From assembly GCA_947184155.2 (NCBI GenBank), contig CAMXCT020001784.1, forward strand, positions 62,001 to 126,000: 64,000 nt of DNA, in the 5' to 3' direction. The notes beneath the pieces are model-generated. The model was given only the letters and a program-made list of their open reading frames with translations, did not search any database and had not been told where the DNA came from. A program made the translations under genes and the position numbers. Positions 49,201 through 59,998 of the stretch are shown here, in pieces. Positions within the stretch are counted from its first letter, which is position 1. Every line of letters begins with the position of its first letter. The stretch is from Cladocopium goreaui. Lineage: Eukaryota > Sar > Dinophyceae > Suessiales > Symbiodiniaceae.

Positions 49201-50783
49201 TCACCATAGACATGGAGAAACCGAGCCAATGGGTCTCAAAGTTGTGCAGACTTTACTTTGCTGACGAGTATGCCAAACGAACAGTTGGATTGCCCTCACG
49301 TAGGCATGTCCCGGACATCGCGGGTGCACTACGAGCAGTTCAAGCCATCCTCCCTAAACTCGAAGTCAAAATGATTGAGTTCTTAGCTGAATGGATGGTA
49401 ACTCTTCTAATGCCAGCCTCGCACGTATTGGAAGTGAGGGCACCTCACCTTTCCTTTATGATGCTAAAGGAATACTGGTTTAGAGAACTGTATCTAGGTC
49501 TGAAAGTCACAGCATCCTTCGACCGCTCCGAATTATACACCAGAGTGATCGATGGTCAGGTAAGATGTATCACGCCTGAAGTCAAGCCGCAGAATTTGCA
49601 GGTTATTTGGAATGTGCAGTTCATCACAGTCTTCGTGCCGGCATGGATGATCCCGCCCGTCTACCATAGCCTGCGCAGAGAAAGCATTAAAACTGCGAGT
49701 TCTGCAAGTCCCATAGGAGTCCAGTCAGTCCGTCCCACCTGGTTTGAAGACACAACACCCAAGGACACTACATCCCAGCAACCTCAAGACCCTCAAAAAG
49801 AGCAACCCCAGCCACTACATGGGCTGAAGTTAGTCATCAAAGAAGAGGTGTTGCCAGCGACTGACCAACCACAATTCCAGTCACTTGAGCTGTTGGCTGG
49901 CAGAGGTCTCTTAGCACCTGACACATGGAAGTGCAAACGTGCACAAGTCAGCCTCAAAGCAACTATTGATGTCCCCATGTTGGGTACAATCATAGAGCAA
50001 AATGGTGACGGACTCCTGGAAGATTCCCACATGCCTGTGGGATGGCCACTCCACATCGATGGCGCTGTCAGACAATGCTGTATTCACAGAGCTGCTAGCT
50101 TGCAAGAATTAGATGATATGCTCAAAGAATATGACATGAAAAGGGATTCAGTAGAAATCAACCGTGACGCGCCACAATGGTCCCATCATGCAGTATGGAA
50201 CCGAAAGTATATGGAACCGAAACCAGGATACACACTGGAGCAACTATGGGCCGACTCCGAGCCTGCCATAAGCAAAAAAACGACCACGTCATATGATGTA
50301 CAAACAAATGACGTGCAACGTGCAGTAGCGGCCATTCAGCATTTCCCATCCCCCATTCCCCCTGATAGCCCCTTCATACGAGCACTAGGGACACCGGCTG
50401 CCCTAAAAGCCCCACCGCAGACGGACACCCTAGCGCAAAGAGCTCTGGAAGAATGGGAACGCACTTTGCGTGAAAACAAGGCAGTGGCAATCCTCGCCGA
50501 GATACAAGCCGGCCGACCAACTATAATCCACAAAGATGGTGGCGAAATGCTCATTGCCATTGTCCTTGACAGGCCACTGGCGGAAGCAAGGGAACTGGTT
50601 GGTGACCCTGCGGCATTCACTCGCGAAATGACGCGGATCCTGCGTGACAAGCAAACCCACCCGCTTATCGCCCAAATGATGAAACCAGCGGCGAGCAGTG
50701 ATCCACCCCCCGCCACTGCTGCAGCCAGTGGTGCTAGTAGCAGTGGAGAACCTCGCACCACCACACACGAGCAGTTCCAGTGA
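46213..50783 (+). CDS. Giant helicase-element polyprotein, C-terminal part with SF1 helicase
   Basis: The frame is open from the transposon junction (reading ELAASRIYRQCNPKF), so ATG 46422 is internal. SF1 (UPF1/DNA2-like) motifs: Walker A GLFGAGKSKS (46752), motif II LLVIDEGQQ (about 47115), motif III LWTGDSEQTPGG (about 47199), motif V-like ANSAGGTAQVSI, motif VI RITVGLTRSKSL (about 48201). After the helicase come about 850 residues of unknown domains, also found at 12865-26425, ending HEQFQ. With 35536-39092 it forms one polyprotein of about 2,700 codons, which is unusually long. Confidence 0.8.
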
Positions 50784-51113
50784 GCCACATGAAGTGACGC
50801 AGAGTCCCCATGTTTCTCATCCATGCATTTAGCGTGTAACTTGCCTTAGGTTGAGCGGTGTTGTCACCATGGGGTACTCATGGTTGATTACCGCCCGCTG
50901 CAATTACTTTTGCTGTCAGCATGTCGGAGCCAATCTGAGACGGGAGGCGGTGGGGGGCGGGTATAATAATCCTGTTCTGGGTTTTTAATTTGTATTTGTT
51001 CGTGTTGTGCTACCTTAATTGTTGCATGGTAGTTTAGTGCGATGTCAAAGTACATCAAGCCATGGCGCCCGTCGCTGTTTTGCTCAGCGCAATCCAGTAC
51101 CTGCATTGCTTGA

Positions 51114-51310
51114 ATGCCACCTGGCCATATGAGTTCAGTGCAACCAAGTGAAGTGGTATGCCTGCCTCAAGAACCCCAGAGTCACAATGAGGCACAGGAT
51201 CTCCTCCTTTTGCAGGACTATGTGCACAGACTGACGAATACTCTCTGGAAGACACCCATGCCGTATTGCAACAAACAGAACTCCTTGCAGGTGTTATCAA
51301 CGAGCAAGAT
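51114..51310 (+). pseudogene. Small tail protein, 5' part (split by inversion)
   Basis: MPPGHMSSVQPSEVV... to about VINEQD. Its continuation lies on the other strand at 52290-52577. The intact homologue is 12078-12533. A 4-nt deletion near 51242 also alters the frame. Confidence 0.6.
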
Positions 51311-52289
51311 TTTTTTTCCGTCCAACGCCATGTGGCTTCCTCCAGGTCGTTTAACAGCTATCAAAGCCTGTTGCAAATGACATTAATTATTTAATTCGCA
51401 CAGGGGCCAATGCTGTAGTGGCCGCAAAAGTAAACTGGAAAAGGACCGATACATAGTCCAAAGGCTTGTCACGTTCCAGGGTTCAAAAACGGAGACCCAA
51501 AAACGAAAAACAAAGAACCACAGCAAAACAAAAACACCAAAACAAAACCAAACGACAAACAAAACCCACACAAAAGAAAAACAGCCACAAGGCCACAAAA
51601 CCGTGACGTGACAGATTCCAGTTTATATGTGAAACAGATCTGTTGAGGCGAGAGGTGATAGCTTGTTATCATCTCAGCGCATGCAGATGACAACTTGTGT
51701 GTCATGTTGGCAGGCCCATAAAATAAAACAACAACAAGACCAAAGACAAAATCACCATGGGCCACTTGACGGGTGTGGGAAGCAACAAGGCTCAATGCGG
51801 AAACCAGGGATCCCCCCAGCCAGGATCCCCGAGATCACACCGAGCAGCCTTCACGGCATGACATTAAACACCCTAACACTTTGAAGCAAACACCGACAAC
51901 GCCGGGTCACAACAAAGTGGTGAGAAACTACCGCAGTGAAACAGGAGAGTGAAACGTGATCTAGGGTGAAAAAGACGGCGCGGTAACAGCACTCATGAAC
52001 CCTCAGAGTCCGCTCAGTACTGCTTTTCCAATCATCATATTGCAACGAAGTTGTGATATGCAATGCATCTTCGTAATATGGGGGATTGTAGCCATATATG
52101 GGAGTTGCAGTGCAGTCTGGCGGTGTATACCGCTTTCAAAACTGAATCCAATGCGATCGAGTTCGCGAAGGGCGAGCTCGACAGCATGGATGCAGGCTTG
52201 CAAGCGTTGCGCAGCTCAAGCGGTCAACTTAGCAGGTGTTGAAATCAACTGCATTAAATGCGGTCAGGTGATCATGGTAGCTGGCTCAG

Positions 52290-52577
52290 TTACCTTGGTG
52301 TAGGAATACGAGCGTTTTTCTCTGCCCAGGGACCAGGTCTATTCTCAAAGTGTTCAAACGAGGTTCTGGACAGGCAACTTGTGTCAGCTGTGTTAAGGTC
52401 CTCAGTCTGGTAATGTTGTACGCTCGCATGCATGAGCTGTAGCTGTCGACTAATCACTTCACGTTCTGTAACATTGGCACGGGCTTCTACTCGACTTCTT
52501 ATGCAACAGCAGACTGTGCGAATGTCTCTGCAGTCTTGCTCGTTGATAACACCTGCAAGGAGTTCTGTTTGCTGCAA
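52290..52577 (-). pseudogene. Small tail protein, 3' part (inverted)
   Basis: QTELLAGVINEQDCRDIRTV to the C-terminus KNARIPTPR. The last 95 codons of the 151-codon tail protein, now in opposite orientation to its start. It lacks the LRI triplet present at 12285. Confidence 0.6.
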
Positions 52578-53811
52578 TACGGCGTGGGTGTCTTCCTTTT
52601 TTTTTTCCTCCGGTTTGGCCGATTCGCACTAGGCACGGTCCTTACAATTGCGTAAGCAGTGAAAAGCAGTAGTGTACAGGACTCGTGTGGTCCAAAATCT
52701 CCGGCAAATCATCACGAGAAACAAACCAAACAACAAGAACCACAACCAAAAACGACCCGCAAATCCCCCAGCCAGATTTGCGTTTCGCCACAAAGCAAGA
52801 CAGCGAAGCAACAAAGAAAGGGGCAGGGCCCAACAAGAACCAAAACAAAAAACTCTCAGATTTGCCTTGGATACAGCGACCTTAGCCACTGTATCATCCT
52901 CAAAAACATGCAAACTAATTAATTGCGGCGGTGCATGAAGTGTTGTACCTGTTGCCCAGACCGTCTTACCTGAGAACAGCAAAGAGAGTCCAATATTGTA
53001 GGCAGACTGATGTGTGGTTCGACAGAGGCCGCCTGTATGAACGATTTGTCAATAAATCAACTTCCGCATCGCTGCTGTTCACCCTGTATTGTTCAGCGTA
53101 CGCCAGGCGATCTGTTCCTGTCAGTATACACCACCGCAAGGGACTGTAATCTATTTCCCCCCCAAGACAGGGAGGAGAGCACTGACAGCCTGCAACATGG
53201 TGTGAGCACTTGCAGAAACCGTCACGTGACTTGTGCCCAAGACACTAAGGCCGTGGGTGAAACGGTGGCTAAAGGCCTGACCGGCTCAGTACGGCCATGA
53301 CAGACAAATGATGTTTCGATCATAACATGGGCTCGTGAGCACTTCCAGTATGATACTGCAGGTAGGTATACAAAAGTCGCACTCGCATTGCTGTAAGACT
53401 TGTTCACTAAAACGATCAAAGATGAGGTGGTTCGGTGCGCCAGCACCAGATACTCAGACAGGAGTCACTAGGCGTCATCGTCCCAGCAAGTTCTGCGGAG
53501 AGGACCGGATGCACAGAAAGGCAACTGTATATTCCAGACAAAGCCACTCTCCCACCGAGTGGGCCATAGGCCAGAGCAATACAGAAAATCCGCACAACGA
53601 ACCATGTGGGCAGGCTTTGCTGCACTCGGGCGCTCCAGACTGAACTGCAGGAAGTACAACTGGACAGCGCCAGTAGAGCTCACTGCAGTGCAGCCTAGTC
53701 CATGGCTCTACCGGGAATCTACCGCCCCATAAGAAAACACACAGGAACAAAAAAAACGGAGAGAGAAGGGCCCATCCCAATACAGCCAAAGAGGAAGCCA
53801 CCTGCCAAATA

Positions 53812-53841
53812 AAACACAAACAAACAAACAAACAAACAAAC
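53812..53841. repeat. (CAAA)n microsatellite
   Basis: About seven uninterrupted CAAA units. Confidence 0.9.
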
Positions 53842-54900
53842 GAATTCAAAAGGGGATCAAATTAACAAAAAAGGGGAGGGGAAGGTGAGCAAAGGCTGTC
53901 CCACCTCGGATAAATCCTTAGTCACTACCGGATGAGATCAATGTAGCCATGGTGAAAAGATGGGTGACTGTGCAGAGCTGTAACCTCGGTATCCAGGCAA
54001 CAGAGGAAGCAAAAACAACACACGCCCAAACAACACGACACCTGCCATCAAGGGGGAAGCAAAGAGGGGGGAGCGGCCAAAGTACAACCCATGCAATGCT
54101 ACAAGCCAACAGAGGAAACGAGGAGAGGAGCCAGGAGGCAGCAGAGGACAGAGAGAGAGAGGACACACACGCACAAGAAGGGGTACGAACGTGTCTTAGC
54201 GGAGTCCAAGAAGGGGACAAGGATCATACAATGATGAATACCTCAGTGAGGGAGCACACAGCACCCCAACCACACAGGAAACATGGTGTAGAGGGAAAGA
54301 TCCCCACACAGGGCCAAGGCCTTTGTTGCCATGAGACATCATGAGGAGGGGAAACAGTGCGCAACAAACACTCCACGCGCAGAGGCACGGCAACCAGGCC
54401 GTCGCCGGAAGCAACGATACCCAGAGGGAGGGACCAGTAAAACCTGGACCAGGGCGCCAACGAGGACCATCCGAGGGGGAGGGAGGGCTACGGCAGGCAG
54501 GGACCAAACAAAAACCAAAACAGAATCAACAACCGAGGCACTACGCCTACTGTAACTCTGCAAATTGCAAAAACTATAGGTAAGACGATGAATTCACGTA
54601 CCTTAACTAGTGGGAAGGGTGGGAGAGGGGTAGTCTCGTCAGTATTACGTCAGGGGATAACGGAAACGGTTGCATCATCATCTATGATTGTCAGGCACCG
54701 GGTACGAGAGCGTGCGCTCATGCAGTAGGCTTCATGGTGTGAGGAGGCCTTAGTATAAGCTAAGCTCTCGACTGGACAACACATTCTAAGCACTAGTGCA
54801 AGGGGAAAGCATGCTGCTCGGTTTATTATGCCTAGGCTATCACTCACACATGAGAACACATGTGTGTGGCTACTGGCTGTTGGAGGTCTGAATCAGTAGG

Positions 54901-55092
54901 GGCCAGGCATGGGGCAGAACATTTTTGACAAGTATGAATGAGGGAGGTCTGTGTCACCTACTGCATACCAGTGCACCTGTCACGTCTTTGGACAGACACA
55001 CCAGTATGGAAGTAACCTCCCAGGCATGGGTCATGAGGAACCTGACAATTATAAATAAGGAAGAGCTGTGTCCCCGACTGCATACCAATGCA
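54901..55092 (+). repeat. Two-copy tandem repeat of about 117 bp
   Basis: CAGGCATGGGKCA...GAA..TGACAAKTAT...CTGTGTC..CTGCATACCARTGCAC occurs at 54905-54980 and 55021-55092. The second copy is cut by the end of YR retrotransposon 3, so this may be its target. Confidence 0.6.
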
Positions 55093-55534
55093 CTTGTCTT
55101 CCGTTGTGGGGACCCCAGAAGTCATCTACAGGGGGAGGGGTGAGCACCGAAGGTGGTAAGTGTGTGCATGTGTGTGCAAGGTGTGTGTGTGTGTGTGTGT
55201 AACTGCAATTGCCAAAGTTCCAAACCAAACGAACCCTGAAACGTAAACTCAAATGAATATCTCCAAACTCAAACGACATCAATGAAATGAAAGCTGCTGC
55301 AACTGAAAATGTGGACATCACTGAAATGGTCTCAGAAGGATCGCTCAGCGCATGTTCTTTTTGACCGGGGGTTGTGGACATCCTGCCGTATGAGTCTGTG
55401 CTGCTGCCAGCACTGCAAAGCTTCACCAAAGTCTCAAGCCAGTGTTTCTTGTAAACCAAATTGCATTTCAACCATTGCATATTCACCAGCTAAGAAGGTT
55501 CAACGCATCAAGCATCTGTCTGAGTCTGCCCCTC
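55093..55534 (-). repeat. Split direct repeat B2 (YR element 3)
   Basis: 442 bp; matches B1 apart from the length of a GT run and rare substitutions (GCCAAAG against GCCGAAG). Confidence 0.92.
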
Positions 55535-55815
55535 AATGGGAGACTGTTGTATTTCCAATCCAACCAAAGTCATGTCATCGATGACATCGTGAATTTCGAC
55601 TGCGATGGCGAAGCAGCAAACGCGTAGGATGCAAACGTCACCAATGGTCAGAAAGGTCACAAAGCTAATGCTCTGTTGTACACCCAGACCGAAAATGGTA
55701 CGGGTCAGTGGTAGATCGAAAAGCTGCTCATATCGATCCAGTTGTTCCGCAGTGTAAACTTCGATTCGGTTGTCACGTAAAGACTGCATTCCCCCCCAAG
55801 GTGAGGGAGGGTGGG
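55535..55815 (-). other. Spacer between A2 and B2 (YR element 3)
   Basis: 281 bp not found elsewhere in the window. A minus-strand open frame of 93 codons (55508-55789) crosses into B2 and is not convincing. The other element has only 27 bp here. Confidence 0.6.
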
Positions 55816-56222
55816 TAGCAGAAAATTTGTTTGAGCCTGATCTCCCACATCGAGACGATTCTCATTCCATGTTCCTTTCAAGTACGTGCATTTGAAAAGG
55901 AGTCAAACTGAAAACTGCAACCCAGGTAAGTTTCATCCAAGGTACGACATGTCTCATCTGAAATGAAATAAGACAGCACTTCAAAACGAGTTGATGAATC
56001 CTCAGAAGTTGTCTTCCAAATAAACAGTGCAAATAAGCCGAGGCCCGGTAAACGAAACTGCCGAAATAGAAACCTGTTTGTTTGTTCAAGGTTGTGCAAG
56101 TTGAAAGTGCAGGTTGTAGAGACATCCCAAACCAGAACCCTGCAAACACCCGGCACACACACACACACTAGCACAGCAAACCCCCACCCCTGCAGACAAA
56201 CAACTGAGGCGAGCCCAAGTAG
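55816..56222 (-). repeat. Split direct repeat A2 (YR element 3)
   Basis: 407 bp by position between the spacer and B1. Its first 113 bp (55816-55928) recur without visible difference at 63888-64000. Confidence 0.9.
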
Positions 56223-56660
56223 CTTGTCTTCCGTTGTGGGGACCCCAGAAGTCATCTACAGGGGGAGGGGTGAGCACCGAAGGTGGTAAGTGTGTGCATG
56301 TGTGTGCAAGGTGTGTGTGTGTGTGTAACTGCAATTGCCGAAGTTCCAAACCAAACGAACCCTGAAACGTAAACTCAAATGAATATCTCCAAACTCAAAC
56401 GACATCAATGAAATGAAAGCTGCTGCAACTGAAAATGTGGACATCACTGAAATGGTCTCAGAAGGATCGCTCAGCGCATGTTCTTTTTGACCGGGGGTTG
56501 TGGACATCCTGCCGTATGAGTCTGTGCTGCTGCCAGCACTGCAAAGCTTCACCAAAGTCTCAAGCCAGTGTTTCTTGTAAACCAAATTGCATTTCAACCA
56601 TTGCATATTCACCAGCTAAGAAGGTTCAACGCATCAAGCATCTGTCTGAGTCTGCCCCTC
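56223..56660 (-). repeat. Split direct repeat B1 (YR element 3)
   Basis: 438 bp copy of B2; abuts the end of the RNase H gene. Confidence 0.92.
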
Positions 56661-56680
56661 CTTTAGAGACAGGATGCCCG

Positions 56681-57340
56681 TTACCATACAGTTTTGTTTG
56701 CCATCTTTTGTCTTTTTGTCTGCCTGCCTTCAACCAGTCTCAAACCAACCTGGCCATCTCTCGCTTCAACAAACTCATCTCTCGCCGAACAAAGCTCCTT
56801 CAGCAGTTCCAGAGGAAGGTCTCCCAAGGTGATGTGAATACGGTTATCCGACTCAAATAAACTGAAGTCTTGATTGGTGAGGGAGTCGGCAGGAACATTC
56901 TGCTCCCTTGGTCTCCAGCGCAATTTCATCCTTGTTCCGCATGAAAGCAACTCCGCCGAAACTTGCATGTGAACCGCTAACAACGGCCATTTCGTTGACA
57001 TGTTCTTGTTCTGCAAGGACTGATTAGACTTGTTGTCAGTCCCGCCAGTGATCGCCAGTTTCAGATTCTTCACCCGTTTCTCTCCCTTCAAATAGCCGAA
57101 AGCGCACGCAGCTGCGTACGATGCCATGAGTTCTGCCGCCGTAGAGCACCACTGCGACGAGCCATCTTCTTTGAAGAACATGGGAAGATCCGTAGGGTAT
57201 ACCTCCAAGCAAAACCATGATGATCTCTTCAAGTCTTCCACTCCAGCTTCCAGAGACCATCCAGCTAGGACAATCCGTCCGTCCTCGCACTTCGCATCCG
57301 TACGGAATGCCTCACTGGGAGACTGCCAAGGTGCCAGCAC
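56681..57340 (-). CDS. RNase H of YR retrotransposon 3
   Basis: Carries AFRTDAKCEDGRIVLAGW (first Asp), STAAELMASYAAA (Glu), ITGGTDNKSNQ (Asp) and EQNVPADSLTN, matching the C-terminal half of the RT protein at 43127-45445. It overlaps the RT frame by 29 nt in another phase. One frameshift near 57315-57335 therefore separates RT from RNase H. Confidence 0.85.
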   Translation of the reverse strand: MLAPWQSPSEAFRTDAKCEDGRIVLAGWSLEAGVEDLKRSSWFCLEVYPTDLPMFFKEDGSSQWCSTAAELMASYAAACAFGYLKGEKRVKNLKLAITGGTDNKSNQSLQNKNMSTKWPLLAVHMQVSAELLSCGTRMKLRWRPREQNVPADSLTNQDFSLFESDNRIHITLGDLPLELLKELCSARDEFVEARDGQVGLRLVEGRQTKRQKMANKTVW

Positions 57341-58595
57341 TCACCCAGTGTCCATGGTGTTGTATCTGCCGCCGCAAAAATCTCAAAGAAATAAAGACCA
57401 AGGTGGGAACCCTTGTGACGGTTCCCCGTGCAAGCACCGATGTCCAAGCAAAGAGTGGAGCCAGAAATGGTTTGATCCAAGTGACCACCCTCGCAACAAA
57501 TGACAACCTTCCAGTGAACTCTATAAATGATCTCCCTTGCACCATCCATCCGTTCCTTTCTGCATCATCGATCCACTTGATGACCCATTCTGCTCTCTTC
57601 TTTGAAATGCCTGCCACTTGTCGGTCATATTCCATCTGGTAACCAACGTACTCCACATTGAGGCCACCTCTGAATTTGTGGTACGCAAATGGTGTGCCCA
57701 TGATCTCATATGCCAGTATGCTCAGCCAGAGTGCTACAAATTTCTGTGGGCCCAGGCAAAGCAAGTGCACGTCGTCGACGTATGCCAGCTGCATCGTCTG
57801 TCTCCTATCCAAAATCCTTAGGACCCATCGTCCCACGCAAGCAAATAATCTAGTCCACCAGTATGCTGCGCTTGAAACTCCAAAGGTGCCAACACAATTC
57901 AGCCACAATGTTCGTGAATCTGATTTTGAGCGACATGCTAACCGTGCCCAGTCAGCCTTACGTATGAGCACGCATCGATGCGCCTGGCTTATATCTGCTG
58001 AAAGACAGAAGGCAGCTTCACGGGACTCTGCTGCAAGGGCCACCAACTCTATGATCTCCTCTGGTCCTGGAACTTCCAGGCGGTCAAGTATTTTGATCTT
58101 GTTGTTGAGCCCAATGCCGTGTGTGCCATCATGCAAGGGGCGCACACTACCATCTGGTTTCTGTATTGCTCCCATTGCTGCAATGAGTACTGCTTCTTCA
58201 CCGTACTCCATCTTGGCCTCCGCTAGAGTCGTGGGAAGCATCCTCCCCAGCAATTCATCCTTTCTGAAGTGCGCCTCCAACTCTTCCGAAGAAAGCTCTG
58301 CCGTAGCATAGTTTTTCATGTCCGGTTGAAAGTCAGTGATGTCCAGCTGCCTAAACTTCTCTCTGCGCCTGAACACCTGGGGAGTTCTTGGAAGCTCGGT
58401 CTCCACACCAAGCGGCACTCCCTTTGCAAAACATTCTTCACCTTGGACCAGTATCTCCCAATCGGGATCATCCAGCTCCCTCAAAGATTCTGCAAGCAAA
58501 TAAAGAAAGAAAGGTTGCCGCGGTGGCTGCACAAGTAAAGCATCTTCATCTCCCGGTCTGAGCAAGGTGGCTATCTTCTTTCTCAATGTCTGCAA
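57312..58595 (-). CDS. Reverse transcriptase of YR retrotransposon 3
   Basis: Motifs GSVRPLHDGTHGIGLN, LSADISQAHRCVL, NCVGTFGVSSAAYWW and catalytic AYVDDVHLL (YVDD codons 57782-57771). It aligns along its length with the RT at 43127-45445. The upstream part is in the methyltransferase frame. The change of phase falls near the CCCCTTTT run at 58610-58617, where a one-base indel would join both (GQSSNP... to PFGPEQLQTLRKK). Confidence 0.88.
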   Translation of the reverse strand: MQTLRKKIATLLRPGDEDALLVQPPRQPFFLYLLAESLRELDDPDWEILVQGEECFAKGVPLGVETELPRTPQVFRRREKFRQLDITDFQPDMKNYATAELSSEELEAHFRKDELLGRMLPTTLAEAKMEYGEEAVLIAAMGAIQKPDGSVRPLHDGTHGIGLNNKIKILDRLEVPGPEEIIELVALAAESREAAFCLSADISQAHRCVLIRKADWARLACRSKSDSRTLWLNCVGTFGVSSAAYWWTRLFACVGRWVLRILDRRQTMQLAYVDDVHLLCLGPQKFVALWLSILAYEIMGTPFAYHKFRGGLNVEYVGYQMEYDRQVAGISKKRAEWVIKWIDDAERNGWMVQGRSFIEFTGRLSFVARVVTWIKPFLAPLFAWTSVLARGTVTRVPTLVFISLRFLRRQIQHHGHWVSAGTLAVSQ

Positions 58596-59983
58596 CTGTT
58601 CCGGACCAAAAGGGGATTGCTGCTTTGCCCAAGTGCCAAGCGAAATGCTTCCTTCCGCAAGTCCCCAATCTCCTTCACCAAAAAATCGTGAAGGATCTCT
58701 ACAACTTGCTCAGCATGCTTTGTTGCTGAACCTTTAGCCAGATAATTGCGAGCCCCTGGCAACCACCTGCCCGGTGAGCACAATCCAAAGCCATCAGTGA
58801 ACTCTTTCTTGCAACTTTCGTATCTGCAAATGATGGGCTGTCCAAAACAAGAAGAGGTTGTACTGTCAAACACCATATCCTCTTGCATCTGCCCACTTCC
58901 AGCTATCTGATCTTCACCTGATGATATCCAAATCTCTCCATGGGGCTTGTTGCCTTCGTTCTCAGTTTCCCCATTGGCTGGCTCACTGAATCCAGTCGGT
59001 CCAGACACAGGCCCCTTGCCCCTGTGGAGCGCAGTTGAAGAGGTCGTTGATGTGGTGTCCTGGATGACCGTTGAAGGGTTGGTGGAAGTGGTGGCAGGTG
59101 TCTTGGCTGTTGGAAGTGCAGTGGTTGTAGGTGTATCTGTAGTAGGCGCTGTTGCAGTGTCATGTACCCCCTGCGCAGCCATGCACTGTGGGAGCGCTGA
59201 GATTATGTCCAAAGCTATTGATTTGCACATTTCTTCAGGATATGCCGCTGAATCAGCTGTGTTCCACTTCTGCAATTCCACATTAAATCCCAGAAGTGGT
59301 GGGTGCGAGATGTGGGGACATTTCCCCAATGGTCCTGTGTAAAAGCCAGCTTCATCAAAAGTCGCCCAGTTCACACCATGTTGCAAACAATTTGGTAAAT
59401 TTGAAATCAACCTGGTCGGTTTGGAGGTGGGAGCCCCAAAGATGCATTGATGTATGGCCCAGGAAGCGGCCTGTGTCGCCTGCACCAACTGTCGCAAAGC
59501 CTGCAACTGCCAGATTGACGCAGGGTAATCTCCTGCCCTTGTCTTTCCCAAATCCTCAGGGTGTTCCCACCAGTAAAACCGTCCTTGCGCATGCATTCGC
59601 TTTGCAGCTTCCAAACATTGAAAAATAAAGAAATTTGCAGTTTGCACCGTTTCTTGATCTGTCATGCGTAACCAAGGGAAGCCCAACGGCCAAGTAGCTG
59701 ACCGTAGTGGTCTTGGACCTCCTTGTCGAAAGTGGTGCCTTGCCCTGCTGAATGTATTGCATGGTGGTGAAACCAACAAAACGTCCACAAGCCCTTGATC
59801 AATGTCCTTGAATAGATCATCCCACAGTTCTGTCTTTGACAAGTCATGGGAATGGTGAAGCTCAATATCGAGCTCTTTAAGCTCCAAGTGAAACATGCCA
59901 TGTGCCAATAGTTGCAGCTGCTGTCTGATGTCTCCGCGCCTTGATGCGCCTGCAAACAAGTAGACCACCCGCAACGTCGGCAA
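58583..59983 (-). CDS. Cytosine-C5-methyltransferase-like domain fused to pol (YR element 3)
   Basis: Motif I-like VVYLFAGASRRGD (residues 6-18), an acidic ELDIE after the second strand, and motif IV VLLVSPPCNTFSRARH with the Pro-Cys pair at 74-75. A motif VI-like WWEHPEDLG (Glu140) replaces the usual ENV. No clear motifs VIII-X or target-recognition domain. A Thr/Pro-rich linker follows, then SCKKEFTDGFGLCSPGRWLPG, the start of the RT region shared with element 2. The frame is the gag frame continued through UGA; the first ATG (residue 30) would delete motif I. Substrate and activity are not shown by the sequence. Confidence 0.65.
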   Translation of the reverse strand: MPTLRVVYLFAGASRRGDIRQQLQLLAHGMFHLELKELDIELHHSHDLSKTELWDDLFKDIDQGLVDVLLVSPPCNTFSRARHHFRQGGPRPLRSATWPLGFPWLRMTDQETVQTANFFIFQCLEAAKRMHAQGRFYWWEHPEDLGKTRAGDYPASIWQLQALRQLVQATQAASWAIHQCIFGAPTSKPTRLISNLPNCLQHGVNWATFDEAGFYTGPLGKCPHISHPPLLGFNVELQKWNTADSAAYPEEMCKSIALDIISALPQCMAAQGVHDTATAPTTDTPTTTALPTAKTPATTSTNPSTVIQDTTSTTSSTALHRGKGPVSGPTGFSEPANGETENEGNKPHGEIWISSGEDQIAGSGQMQEDMVFDSTTSSCFGQPIICRYESCKKEFTDGFGLCSPGRWLPGARNYLAKGSATKHAEQVVEILHDFLVKEIGDLRKEAFRLALGQSSNPLLVRNSCRH

Positions 59984-59998
59984 ATCTGTTGCCGTTTG

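Larger units (their letters stand above)
50784..52596 (+). mobile_element. 3' tail of helicase element, copy R, with internal inversion
   Basis: 50784-51310 matches 12334-12864 in the expected orientation. 51305-52596 matches 11089-12396, but is inverted relative to the preceding part when compared with copy L. The two ends of the inverted part carry a 62-bp inverted repeat (51248-51310 and 52535-52597). T-runs mark both edges (51310 and 52597). Confidence 0.7.
52598..55092. other. No supported gene
   Basis: 2.5 kb of unique-looking sequence. Open frames occur on both strands but are low complexity, mutually overlapping and without motifs. It contains a (CAAA)n tract at 53812-53841, purine-rich stretches at 54110-54190 and a two-copy repeat at its end. 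Confidence 0.5.

Noticed and set aside
53475-54563. Several hydrophobic or charged open frames on both strands
   Set aside because: Opposite strands are open together, composition is low complexity, and there are no starts, splice signals or homologous copies to support them.
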